This document shows, one piece after another, positions 1 through 8,925 of a stretch of DNA of 64,000 bases (position 1 is its first letter; every line of letters starts with the position of its first letter). Source of the stretch: Planctomycetota bacterium. GTDB taxonomy: Bacteria; Planctomycetota; UBA1135; GCA-002686595. The stretch covers positions 1-64,000 of the forward strand of contig JABABA010000009.1 of NCBI GenBank assembly GCA_014238415.1, in the 5' to 3' direction. The translations under genes were made by a program, and so were the position numbers. Under the pieces are notes generated by a model. It was given only the letters and a program-made list of their open reading frames with translations, had not been told where the DNA came from and did not search any database.

Positions 1-219
1 CGCAAGCTCGAGCAGCGCGGACTTCAACACTTGCTCGATCTCCACGACTCCAACTCGCTCCACTTTCGTCAGCGTCGAACGCAAGTCATGTAGCGTGAAT
101 GCACCCGTCGCCAGGTAGTCTCCTACGATGAATGCAGCACGAGAGAGCACTACCTTACAACTCCTTCGCTCGGCTCCCAGGACGAATAGATCCCCCCTCC
201 GGGAGGTTGGGAGACGCAT
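1..219 (-). CDS. Partial ORF overlapping the RHS 3' end, unknown function
   Basis: On the minus strand an open frame begins with ATG at 219, runs out of the window at position 1 and overlaps the last 65 bases of the RHS gene in the +1 frame. It reads without a stop for 73 codons and includes stretches such as GDLFVLGAERRS and LATGAFTLHDLR, which look like ordinary coding sequence. A second in-frame ATG lies a little upstream, near 252. I do not recognise the product. It may be a separate downstream gene translationally coupled to the RHS gene, or the real C-terminus of the RHS protein displaced by a frameshift. The window edge prevents a decision. Confidence 0.4.
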   Translation of the reverse strand, partial: MRLPTSRRGDLFVLGAERRSCKVVLSRAAFIVGDYLATGAFTLHDLRSTLTKVERVGVVEIEQVLKSALLELA

Positions 220-3200
220 TCTTAGGGTGTGGGTTGCGAGTCCCAAAGGCCGAGTACCCATTCCCCTGGCCATGTCGCCAAAGTCCCGCGGGGTCGGGGC
301 TGAGGTATTCGCCTGATTGTGGATCGTATTGGCGATGGCGGTTGTGGTAGGTGGAGGTTTCATCGTCCCACCAGAGTCCTTGGAAGTGGTAAGGGTTGCC
401 GATGACGGATGAGGTGCGCTCGGTGACGCCATCTGGGGCCAGGATCTGGGCCTCGCCCAGGGCTCCGTAGCGCACGAGTTCCACCACCGACCCTTGTTCA
501 TCGGTCAAGGCTCCAACATGGCCCAGGTCGCTTGCGTGGTACCAATACAGCTTGGGGTCAGGGCCGGGCTGGGTGTGATCGATCAGCACCAGGTGCTCGT
601 CGATGCCACCGGCGCGGACCCATGCGCGGAGAGGAGTGCCGGTGAGGTCAGACTCTTGGGTTACTTCCCAGGTGCCAGAGTAACTGGTGCGGGTGCTCGC
701 CTGGCCCAGGCCAAGATCGATCTTGGCCATGCGCCTTCCTTCCGCATCGAAAAGGTACTGCCAGGCGGCAACTCCCCCAGAGTCGGTGGCCGTGACCAGG
801 CGGCCGCGGGCGTCGAAAGCGAGAGTCTGCCCGTCCCCGCGAGCAGTCAAGGTGCCATCGGGAGCGTAATCGCGCATTTGACCGCCCAAGGAAAGGGTCT
901 GGAGCAGGCCCGTGGGATTGACCAAGGGTGCTAGGTCAATGCCTTCGTCCACGAGACCTATCGTTTTGTCCGCGCCATCGAACTCGAAGCTGGACGCAGG
1001 TATTCCCGTGGGCGCATAGGAGGTCATGCGGCCAAGAGAATCATAGGCCATGGACACGACTCTGTTGCCCAGGTGGGATTCGGTCACGCTGGTGCGCCGA
1101 TGGGTGGGGTCAAAGGATTGGGTCCAGCCAGCAATGGGATTGCTGGTGGACGCATGATCCCAAGTCCAATCCACCGCCCGGCCAAGAGCATCGTAGCCCG
1201 CCCCTGCGCCAGCCAAACTGCCGCTACCTGCGTCATTCGCCATGTCGATCCCGGTCCCGTTTCCATAGTCCGCAGCCAAAAGCCTTGGACCCACATAACC
1301 ATAGCGAGCCAAGGCCAGACCGTCCGAGTCCCGCGTCACGCGAGTGACGCGATCGAGACCGTCAAAGGTCCGGCTGAAACTGGCTCCTGTGGGATGCACG
1401 TCCCGCACCCTACGCCTTGCTCCCGACCAAGTCCAGCGGCTGCTGGACGAAGGGCCATTGCCCACTTGACTGCTCTCCGCAAAACGCCGGTGCAAAGAGT
1501 CGAGCTGAAACGAGACCGTGACCCCTAGGCTGGGGTCCCCGTTATCATCGGTGTGACCCCAGCGGCGGCCAAGGGAGTCCAGCGCATAGGTCCGAGAAGT
1601 GCTGCCCACAATTCCAGGCCCCCTCACAATTGCCTCGGCTTCAAGATGCCCCGATGCATCGCGAGAAAAACTCGTCACGCTGCCATTGGTGGCGCGCCAG
1701 GTGTCCAAGAAACCAGCAGCCGACCAGGACCAACTGGCAAAGCTGTTGTCGGCCCGGGTTTCACGGATGGTGCGCGAAAGTGCATCATGCTGGTAGCTGG
1801 TCTGGTTGCCGTGGTCATCAATCCGTGCGGTAACACGATGTAGATCATCATAGACCGTGCCCAGAGTCACGACTCCGTCCCCTCCGGCTTGGGTCAGGTC
1901 GGCAGTGGATTCATCGGCAGCATAGCCGCTGGCCGAGATCCAGCGGCGCTCGGTGATGATGCGCCCCAAAGAATCGCGCTCCCATTCGGTCAGATTGTCT
2001 TTGGCGTCGCGCACATTGCGCAAGCGCGAGAAGCGGTCCCAAGCGTATTCTTGGCGATTGCCGAGGGCATCGACTTGCGCGATGAGCCGCCCCAAGGTGT
2101 CTCGCTCCAGGACCATATCCCGGGATTCGCTAAAAACACGCTGGGGGTCGGTGGAACGCTCGAGGGACGATTCTCCCATGACCCTGCCGGCCAAATCCCG
2201 TTGAAGGAGTACTTCATTGCCCACAGCATCAATCCTTCGGCGCAATTCATGCACTCCATCGTATTCCCAAACCATCAGATCTGCGTCACTGTCCAGCACC
2301 CCGATCACCCGGCCCAGAGCATCATGGATGGCGATGCTCGACACCCAACCATCGTTGGGCATCAAAGCACCATCGTCCAAAACGGTGGTGGCCGGATCAT
2401 GATCAAACAGGGCTCGATCCGTGCGGTAGGAACGGCCCAGGGCATCATAGTGAAAGCGGCTTTCCGCAAGGGTCTGCACCCCCAAATGGCCGGGAATCGA
2501 GCCACGCACCGTTGTTCCCAATAAATATCCAGCGGCATCATAGGCGTACTCTGTGCGGGCACCGTTGCGAGCATTCACGGCAGAGGGACGGCCATGGCCA
2601 TCCCATTCTGTGCTGCGACTGGCACCGCTCGGATCTATTGTGAGCACGAGTGCTCCGCCGTGATCGATATCAAAACGAGAGACAAATTCCTCGGGCGTAC
2701 CAACTGCACTCACCGACTGGATCGTCAGATTGCGCTCATCCACCTGACGCAAGGAACGCCGGGCGGAGGGCGTTCCTACGGCTTCGCTGCCTCCGATGAG
2801 GTTGCCAACCGAGTCATAGACCAACTGACCCTTGAGGGCCATTCCGGTGGCGTCGGAAACTACTTCCACCAGCCGATCCAAGATGTCATAGCGCAGAGTC
2901 GTGACCTCACCCGCGTCAGCACCATCCGAACCGTCCGGTTGCACACGAACCTCGATGATGCGGTCGTTCATGTCGCGCAACACTATAGTTTCACGCCGCG
3001 CACGGACCAGTCCCAAGGCGCTGCCTGCGCCCTCGATCCTACGTACGATTTGATCCCGTTCGTTGACATGCCAATAGGTCGTGATGCCGCTGGCATCGGT
3101 GATCGCAGTTGGTATTCCACGGGGATGTGCGGGGATAGCGCCGTTGAGTTGCGCCCTGTAGGAGAGGTTGGTGGTGCGTTGCAGAGCCTTGAAGCCGCGG

Positions 3201-5389
3201 CCGCTGTTGCGACTGTTGAGGTCACTCGTATCTTCGATCACCTGACGCAGATACCCGCCGCCCGTACTCGACGCGCCGGGCAAATCCACCACCCCGTCCC
3301 CATCAGGGTCATCGGCGCCAAAGTAGTGGAAGCGCGTCTCGTTCCCTTCCGCATCTCGCCGAGAACTCAACTGCCCGAAATTGTCATAGACATAGGTTTC
3401 TACTGGGGCTTGATTGGGTCCGATCCCCACGAGCTGCGCCTCTGACGGTAGGACTACAGTCGGATACTCCACCCGGATCATTTTCCCGAGGTTCTGTCCC
3501 ACGATGCCGTCCCCATTGATGTCTCCCAGCGAAACGATGCCCAATTGCGTGAAGAGAGTCGCGAGTTCCGAGTGGGTGACCCCCAACCTTTGGGCAACAT
3601 CGCTTGGAAGTGAGGCGAGGTCTTCCATGTAATCCACCTGGATCGAAGTGGTGAAGGCTGCTGGATCTGCACCCGGCTCAAAGCCACGAGGATCGATGAT
3701 TTGAAGCGGCTTGCCGTAAATAGGCTCAAACAGCGTTTCGGTGCGAATCGAGGGCTGCGAGGGGTTGCGCTGGTCTGAGTGTTCGACCCAGGCGATCACA
3801 TCCCCTTGCATCACGCGCGGAACCTGTGCCGCAGGATGGTAGATGATTTCCGTGCGGCCGCCGATCTCATCGATCACCTCAATAGGCATCCCGTCGTTGT
3901 TGTAGCTTGCCGTGCGAGTCCAGCTGGCACGGGGTGCGGTGCCGGGACGTAGCCCTTTTGAAAAGAGAGTCTCGGAAAGAAAAAGTCCGGCGGAGGACAT
4001 CTCGCAGAGGGTTTGGACACCGCGAGGATCAATCACGGTGGTGCGTACCGCCACCAGTCCAGGATCCGGCGTATAACTTTGGGCGACGACCTCGTACTTG
4101 TACCTCCATGTGCCCCCTGCGCCGAGGGGCCAAGCCTCTTTTGGGGCACCGATGGTGTGGCTCTTGACCGTTCCAAAGGTCACGCTCCAAGGATCGTGGT
4201 CCTCATAGGTCCAGCGCAAACGAGGGGGGCCGCCGCTCAAGACTTCGGCAGGAAAAGTGATTTTGGTCAGTGCATGGGTGAGGCGCGGATCGGCGGACCC
4301 GTGGTATCCATAGGTGCGCGACTTGCCCTGGGGAAAATCATTCAAGCCGTCGGTGTTGGTCACGGCAAAGCTCGTCACCCGTACAAGGTTGGCTTGATCG
4401 TCGTAGGTATAGCGCACCTCTCGCCCGGACCAATCGCGCACAACCGTGACCTGCTCGGGCCAGCGAGGATCTGTGTAGTCAAAGTCAATGCGCCTGCCAT
4501 AGGACTCGATGACCGCCTGGATGCGGCCATTGGGCTCGCGCAGAATTTGCAGCATGTTGCCAGCTGGGCTGGTGATGAGCACCAACTGCCCGGTCGTGTG
4601 CTGGACAGGCTGGGTGCTACCCATGGCGAAATGCAGCCGCCCCCCACCACGTCGCTCGACCACGATCATGGGCAGAGGCGAGCCATCGGAACCTGACTGC
4701 CAGTGGGCCGTGTCGAACCTGCCCGCAGTTCCCTCCCAGAGCACGCCTGGCTGAACCGGAACAAAACGATCCTTGTGGCCGTAGGCGTCGAAAACCAATG
4801 CGCCGCCGGGCATCACCTCCACCCTTTGGTCCAAGTTGCACGCCCAGGCGGGGCCAAACATGGAGTTGCTAAACGTGCGCCGGGTGAGATGCCTACGGCT
4901 CAGAGCAAAGTCCGTCACCGCGTCGCGGCCAAAGAGCAACATGTCCACCTCATCGCGCAGCTCTTGGCCGCTGTGCAGCAAAATTTGCTCGGAGCCTAGG
5001 TCCGTGAACGACACCGAGGGATCCGGGCGTGGCGTGGGAACCCCCGTGTCAGCGAAACCCCCATCACCGGCGGGATGGGGCAAGGCGCAAACACCTCCAC
5101 CATTGACTCCCCCGGCGCCCGGCGCCGGATCCCAAGGATGGCCCTTGAGACTCGAACCGGGGGAGGTGGAATAGTCTTCCAGCTTGCAAGCGGCGTTGGT
5201 CAACCCCGTGTCATCGTTAGGGGGACAATCCCCTGACTGGTTGGGGTGGGCGGGCGACGTTATGACGACAGTGTCAATGTGCTTGGGGTTCTGGGCCCGG
5301 GCGGAGGCCGCGATCACCAGGGACCAAAGAAACATGAAGAGCACGGTTTGAGCGACCCTGTGAAAATCTGACTTTTGGAGGTGTTGCAT
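155..5389 (-). CDS. Secreted RHS/YD-repeat protein with DUF6531-like N-terminus
   Basis: The 1744-residue product starts with a signal peptide (hydrophobic VLFMFLWSLVIAASARA, cleavage likely before QNPK). A DUF6531-like segment follows at about 115-200 (FALSRRHLTRRTFSNSMFGPAW), then more than 1000 residues of YD repeats (for example YDNFGQLSSRRDAEGNETRF). The C-terminus has the RHS core hallmark YHNRHRQYDPQSGEYLSPDP. RHS repeats fold into a large beta shell that in known systems encloses a C-terminal toxin. Here only about 43 residues follow the hallmark, so no toxin domain is visible in frame. A dockerin-like DINGDG motif sits near residue 625. The gene stands alone after a long spacer. The role is unknown; a surface or matrix protein is as likely as a toxin carrier. 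Confidence 0.9.
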   Translation of the reverse strand: MQHLQKSDFHRVAQTVLFMFLWSLVIAASARAQNPKHIDTVVITSPAHPNQSGDCPPNDDTGLTNAACKLEDYSTSPGSSLKGHPWDPAPGAGGVNGGGVCALPHPAGDGGFADTGVPTPRPDPSVSFTDLGSEQILLHSGQELRDEVDMLLFGRDAVTDFALSRRHLTRRTFSNSMFGPAWACNLDQRVEVMPGGALVFDAYGHKDRFVPVQPGVLWEGTAGRFDTAHWQSGSDGSPLPMIVVERRGGGRLHFAMGSTQPVQHTTGQLVLITSPAGNMLQILREPNGRIQAVIESYGRRIDFDYTDPRWPEQVTVVRDWSGREVRYTYDDQANLVRVTSFAVTNTDGLNDFPQGKSRTYGYHGSADPRLTHALTKITFPAEVLSGGPPRLRWTYEDHDPWSVTFGTVKSHTIGAPKEAWPLGAGGTWRYKYEVVAQSYTPDPGLVAVRTTVIDPRGVQTLCEMSSAGLFLSETLFSKGLRPGTAPRASWTRTASYNNDGMPIEVIDEIGGRTEIIYHPAAQVPRVMQGDVIAWVEHSDQRNPSQPSIRTETLFEPIYGKPLQIIDPRGFEPGADPAAFTTSIQVDYMEDLASLPSDVAQRLGVTHSELATLFTQLGIVSLGDINGDGIVGQNLGKMIRVEYPTVVLPSEAQLVGIGPNQAPVETYVYDNFGQLSSRRDAEGNETRFHYFGADDPDGDGVVDLPGASSTGGGYLRQVIEDTSDLNSRNSGRGFKALQRTTNLSYRAQLNGAIPAHPRGIPTAITDASGITTYWHVNERDQIVRRIEGAGSALGLVRARRETIVLRDMNDRIIEVRVQPDGSDGADAGEVTTLRYDILDRLVEVVSDATGMALKGQLVYDSVGNLIGGSEAVGTPSARRSLRQVDERNLTIQSVSAVGTPEEFVSRFDIDHGGALVLTIDPSGASRSTEWDGHGRPSAVNARNGARTEYAYDAAGYLLGTTVRGSIPGHLGVQTLAESRFHYDALGRSYRTDRALFDHDPATTVLDDGALMPNDGWVSSIAIHDALGRVIGVLDSDADLMVWEYDGVHELRRRIDAVGNEVLLQRDLAGRVMGESSLERSTDPQRVFSESRDMVLERDTLGRLIAQVDALGNRQEYAWDRFSRLRNVRDAKDNLTEWERDSLGRIITERRWISASGYAADESTADLTQAGGDGVVTLGTVYDDLHRVTARIDDHGNQTSYQHDALSRTIRETRADNSFASWSWSAAGFLDTWRATNGSVTSFSRDASGHLEAEAIVRGPGIVGSTSRTYALDSLGRRWGHTDDNGDPSLGVTVSFQLDSLHRRFAESSQVGNGPSSSSRWTWSGARRRVRDVHPTGASFSRTFDGLDRVTRVTRDSDGLALARYGYVGPRLLAADYGNGTGIDMANDAGSGSLAGAGAGYDALGRAVDWTWDHASTSNPIAGWTQSFDPTHRRTSVTESHLGNRVVSMAYDSLGRMTSYAPTGIPASSFEFDGADKTIGLVDEGIDLAPLVNPTGLLQTLSLGGQMRDYAPDGTLTARGDGQTLAFDARGRLVTATDSGGVAAWQYLFDAEGRRMAKIDLGLGQASTRTSYSGTWEVTQESDLTGTPLRAWVRAGGIDEHLVLIDHTQPGPDPKLYWYHASDLGHVGALTDEQGSVVELVRYGALGEAQILAPDGVTERTSSVIGNPYHFQGLWWDDETSTYHNRHRQYDPQSGEYLSPDPAGLWRHGQGNGYSAFGTRNPHPKNASPNLPEGGSIRPGSRAKEL

Positions 5390-5855
5390 GCGCTCGAACC
5401 TACCCTGCCAAAGGAATCAAATCCCGGAGGTGGCAAGGAGCGCAACGCGGTTTGGCAGCTGAGGGGTATTTTCGATGACTCGTAAAGTCTTACGGAGCAA
5501 GAACTTAGAGCGAGCGCTAGAATCAAGAAGGAACTCCTGTTGGGCTTTTTGACCAACCCCGGGATCGGTCCAAATCCCCGTTTTCGAGGGCTCAAGCCCG
5601 TGAAGAAGCGGACAAGGTTATCCACAAAGTGATCCACATACGCGTTCCAGCCCCCTGGCTGCCAATTGTGGTGCGAATCATGGGGACCGTTTTTGTGGAT
5701 AAGTAGGGAAGGCCCCTCGGGGCTCCCTGGCCGCTCGAGGTCTTGGCCCGAGAGCCAAGCGCCCCTCAGCCCTCAAGAGCAGGCATGGCCCGAGCCAATC
5801 GAGGCGAGTCGATCAGCCTGACACCCAATCAGTCCCCGCCAATCGCCCGCTGCGA
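5390..5855. other. Long intergenic region with DnaA-box-like sites
   Basis: This 466-base spacer separates pilT from the RHS gene, both on the minus strand. Beyond the DnaA-box-like sites at 5618-5702, listed separately, I see no convincing gene. It must hold the RHS promoter and the pilT 3' end, but no clear -35/-10 pair or T-tract terminator stands out. Confidence 0.5.
5618..5702. promoter_or_regulatory. Cluster of DnaA-box-like sequences
   Basis: TTATCCACA, a perfect match to the DnaA-box consensus, lies at 5618-5626. A one-mismatch copy, TGATCCACA, follows at 5630-5638, and a perfect copy in the opposite orientation, TGTGGATAA, lies at 5694-5702. Two exact 9-mers within 85 bases of non-coding DNA is more than expected by chance. 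Whether DnaA binds here is unknown. No dnaA gene or AT-rich unwinding element is adjacent, so a regulatory or titration site is more likely than an origin. Confidence 0.4.
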
Positions 5856-7121
5856 TCAGCGCCCACGCATTTTCTTGAAGCGCTCAAAGGCATCGTCGCT
5901 TTCGGCTGGCTCCGGTTCGAGAGTCGAGGGGAGGGCCCCCTTGGGCTCTTCGAAGGCGCTCTCAACAGAATCTGTCTGGTCCGTGTTTTCAGCTGGCTGG
6001 TCCTGTCCAAACACAAAGCCAGCACCGTCCAGCGCACCCCTCATGCCGCTCTTGTCGACGCACTTGGCCAAGGCCTCATCGGCGCTGATGGTGCCGGCGC
6101 TCACGAGTTCCAGCAGGGAGTCATTCAACAGGCGCATGCCTTGGCTTGCTCCCATCTGCATCATGGAAGGGATTTGGTGGGTCTTTCCCTCCCGAATCTG
6201 ATTGGAAACAGCACTGTTGACCACAAGGACCTCAAGAGCTGCCACTCGACCCCCGCTTGTTTTCTTGCATAGGGTTTGGGCCACAACACCCTTCAAACTG
6301 GACGACAGCATGGTGCGGATCTGGGCCTGGCGGTCCGCTGGAAACTGATCGATGATGCGATCAACCGTTGACGGCGCAGTGGTTGTGTGCAGGGTGCCAA
6401 ACACCAAATGCCCGGTCTCGGCGGTTTCGATCGCGATCTCAATGGTTTCTAGATCACGCATCTCCCCCACTAAGACAATGTCTGGATCCTCGCGCAGGGC
6501 TGCCCGCAGCGCACGCTTGAAGGATTGGGTGTGCCCCCCTACCTCGCGCTGGTTGATCAAGCACTGGTTATCCTGGTGCACAAACTCAATCGGATCCTCG
6601 ATGGTGATGATGTGATCCAGGCGGGTGCGGTTGATGTGATCCACCATGGCTGCGAGGGTGGTGGACTTGCCCGAGCCCGTGGGACCAGTGACCAGCACCA
6701 GTCCCTTGTGCAACTTGCACATTTCCAAGATCGAGGGGGGGAGGCCCAGTTGTTCGGCGGTCAGGATCTCTTCGGGGATCACCCGAAACACCCCGCCGGG
6801 CCCGCGGTTGTCTTCAAACAGATTGGCCCGAAAACGCGCAACCCCCTCCAGGTGATAGGCGAAGTCCGTGTCCTTTTCCTGCTCGAATTGGGAAGCATTG
6901 GTTGCGGGGGTGATCTCCAGCAAGACCTGCCGCATTTGCCGAGGGTCGAGGCAGGGCGCCTCGTCAATGGTGACCATCTCACCCGAGACGCGCAACATGG
7001 GCTTGCGCCCGCTGGTCATGTGAAGGTCGGACGCGCCGACTTCGTGCATGCGTTTGAAGAGTGAATCGATCCAGGCCATGGGTGCCCGCTCAAGGTCGGG
7101 GTCAGACCCTTCCATCGGCAT
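5856..7121 (-). CDS. pilT: Type IV pilus retraction ATPase PilT
   Basis: The 421-residue product is a cytoplasmic hexameric ATPase of the GspE/PilT family that powers pilus retraction. Visible motifs are Walker A GPTGSGKST (about 146-154), the Asp-box ITIEDPIEF, Walker B DIVLVGEMRD (about 214-223) and the His-box region HLVFGTLHTT. The N-terminal SDLHMTSGRKP is typical of PilT. An acidic, proline-containing tail of about 60 residues follows the catalytic core. ATG at 7121 is preceded by GAGGG at a suitable distance; MAWIDSLF at 7079 is an alternative start. No other pilus genes are in the window. A PilU-like paralogue cannot be excluded. Confidence 0.93.
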   Translation of the reverse strand: MPMEGSDPDLERAPMAWIDSLFKRMHEVGASDLHMTSGRKPMLRVSGEMVTIDEAPCLDPRQMRQVLLEITPATNASQFEQEKDTDFAYHLEGVARFRANLFEDNRGPGGVFRVIPEEILTAEQLGLPPSILEMCKLHKGLVLVTGPTGSGKSTTLAAMVDHINRTRLDHIITIEDPIEFVHQDNQCLINQREVGGHTQSFKRALRAALREDPDIVLVGEMRDLETIEIAIETAETGHLVFGTLHTTTAPSTVDRIIDQFPADRQAQIRTMLSSSLKGVVAQTLCKKTSGGRVAALEVLVVNSAVSNQIREGKTHQIPSMMQMGASQGMRLLNDSLLELVSAGTISADEALAKCVDKSGMRGALDGAGFVFGQDQPAENTDQTDSVESAFEEPKGALPSTLEPEPAESDDAFERFKKMRGR

Positions 7122-7156
7122 TTCTGCCCTCGCGACTCAAGCTGGATCCCGCCCGG

Positions 7157-8878
7157 TCAAGAAGAGGGGCCACCTTCGTCGAAGAACGGGCCCCACACCT
7201 CCTGGGGCGGCGCGGCAGTAGCAAGACTGCCGACCACCAGGCCGCCAATCGACATCAGGGCGGCCGGGAAAGTGGGCTCCTGCAGGAAGGGATGGAACGA
7301 GGTCGTGTTCAGTCCCCCATAGGTCCAGAGGATCGTCACGCCCGCTCCGAGAACGATCGAGGCAACTGCGCCGGTCAAGGTTGCGCGCTTCCACAGGAAT
7401 GCAGCAAGCAGCGCAGGTGCGATCGAGGCTCCGTAGATGTTGTACGCGGTGAAGGCCGCATCGAGGACCGTCTCGAACTGGCTGACAAGCAAGAGCGCAA
7501 CTCCGCCCAGTGCGAGCACGAAGATACGACTGGTGACCAGTACGCTGCGGTCGTCGATCTCGGGTCGGATTCGTTGGTAGACATCGCGGGTCAAGTTGGT
7601 CGCCGGGATCAGGAGGAACGAATCCGCAGTCGAGACGATGATCGCCATCATCGTGGCCACCAGCAGCATGCCCAGGAGGAGTGGTAGGCTTAGCGCGATG
7701 GCAGGGATGACGCCCTCGCTGCCACTCTTGCGGGCCTTCTGGATCGCTAGAGCGGCTTCCTGAACTTCCACACCCTCACCAGACGCTGAGAAATCGCTGC
7801 GGTGCGGGCCTTCCAACAGAGCGATGGCTGCAACGATCTGCTCATCGAAGGACGAGTCCAGCACTTCGCCCGCTTCACGGCGGTCATTCCGAAGCTCTTC
7901 CACCTTGCCATCCTCCGCCGCCTGTACGATCGGCGAGATCACTCCCTTCTCAGCCGCCACGCTGCCCGCCAGTCCCAGGAAGCCCACCGCCGACTCGAGA
8001 ACGAGGACGCCGATCACCCAGAAGAAGACCGCCTTGCGCGCCGAACCCCCATCACGCGCGCTGAAGATGCGCTGGTACACGTTGGCGTCACCGAGGAGCA
8101 GTAGCATCGTGGGCACGAAGAAGCTCATCGCAAGCACGGGGCCAGAGATCCCGGACGTGCGCTCCGCCGCCCAGTTACCCCACATGCTCCACTTACCCGC
8201 AGCCTCCGCCGCAAGGTAGACCTCCTCCGCACCCCCGACTGCATTGACGATCCAGAACAGAGCCCCGAGCGTACCGAAGGTCATCAGGACGCCGTTGACG
8301 ACGTCGGTGTAGACAACCGAGAACATGCCCGCCAGGACCGTGTAGGTGATGGCGAAGACGGCCGTTACGATAATCCCCAGCTCTGGTGAAACCGCCCCCT
8401 CAGTGACGATCGAGAGAACCTTGCCGCCGCCCTTGAATTGGTAGGAGACAATCGTCAGGTAGGCGATGACCGTTGTGATGGTTGCCAGAATCGCCGCCGG
8501 GGACCCATAACGCGCCTGGAAAATGTCCGGGATGGTGACCTTGCCGAAGTTGCGAATGCGCTTGGCGATGAAAAACACCAGGACTATGCCCAGCCACGCA
8601 CCGCCACTCGACCAGAGGCCCGCGAGACCGTTGCGGTATCCCAGACCCGCTCCGCTGAACAGGGACCCGCTGCCGATCCAGGTGGCGAGCAACGTGCCGA
8701 CCAGGATGTACCATGGCAAAGTCCGCCCTGCGACCATGAAGTCCTCACTGTCCTTGACCGCCTTGGCCTTGTAGACGCCAACTCCGACGAGGACCAGGAG
8801 ATAGAGCAGGCTGGAGAGCAGGTAGGGATTCTCCCAGAGCACGCTCAGGGTGAAGGAATCGGGAGGAGACTCAGGCAT
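7157..8878 (-). CDS. Sodium:solute symporter family (SSS) transporter
   Basis: The 573-residue integral membrane protein has about thirteen hydrophobic helices. SSS-family signatures include GTLLATWIGSGSLFSGAGLG near the N-terminus and MAIIVSTADSFLLIPATNLTRD in the conserved helix 8-9 region. Members use the sodium gradient to import sugars, amino acids, acetate or vitamins; the substrate cannot be told here. Between helices there is a charged insertion of roughly 85 residues (from about GVISPIVQAAEDG to KSGSEGVIP) that is not part of the usual fold. The gene is divergent from the DUF6919-like gene and lies 35 bases upstream of pilT on the same strand. The family is clear; specificity is not. 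Confidence 0.9.
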   Translation of the reverse strand: MPESPPDSFTLSVLWENPYLLSSLLYLLVLVGVGVYKAKAVKDSEDFMVAGRTLPWYILVGTLLATWIGSGSLFSGAGLGYRNGLAGLWSSGGAWLGIVLVFFIAKRIRNFGKVTIPDIFQARYGSPAAILATITTVIAYLTIVSYQFKGGGKVLSIVTEGAVSPELGIIVTAVFAITYTVLAGMFSVVYTDVVNGVLMTFGTLGALFWIVNAVGGAEEVYLAAEAAGKWSMWGNWAAERTSGISGPVLAMSFFVPTMLLLLGDANVYQRIFSARDGGSARKAVFFWVIGVLVLESAVGFLGLAGSVAAEKGVISPIVQAAEDGKVEELRNDRREAGEVLDSSFDEQIVAAIALLEGPHRSDFSASGEGVEVQEAALAIQKARKSGSEGVIPAIALSLPLLLGMLLVATMMAIIVSTADSFLLIPATNLTRDVYQRIRPEIDDRSVLVTSRIFVLALGGVALLLVSQFETVLDAAFTAYNIYGASIAPALLAAFLWKRATLTGAVASIVLGAGVTILWTYGGLNTTSFHPFLQEPTFPAALMSIGGLVVGSLATAAPPQEVWGPFFDEGGPSS

Positions 8879-8925
8879 GGAGTGAGGGTAGCGACTTGGG
8901 GCCTTCGGGGGCTAGGCTGAAGCGC

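Noticed and set aside
155-5389. Polymorphic toxin with an in-frame C-terminal toxin domain
   Set aside because: Only about 43 residues follow the RHS core hallmark in frame, too few for a known toxin; the +1 frame is reported as a finding instead.
5390-5855. Replication origin
   Set aside because: DnaA-like boxes are present but there is no dnaA/dnaN gene, no AT-rich unwinding region, and only two perfect boxes.
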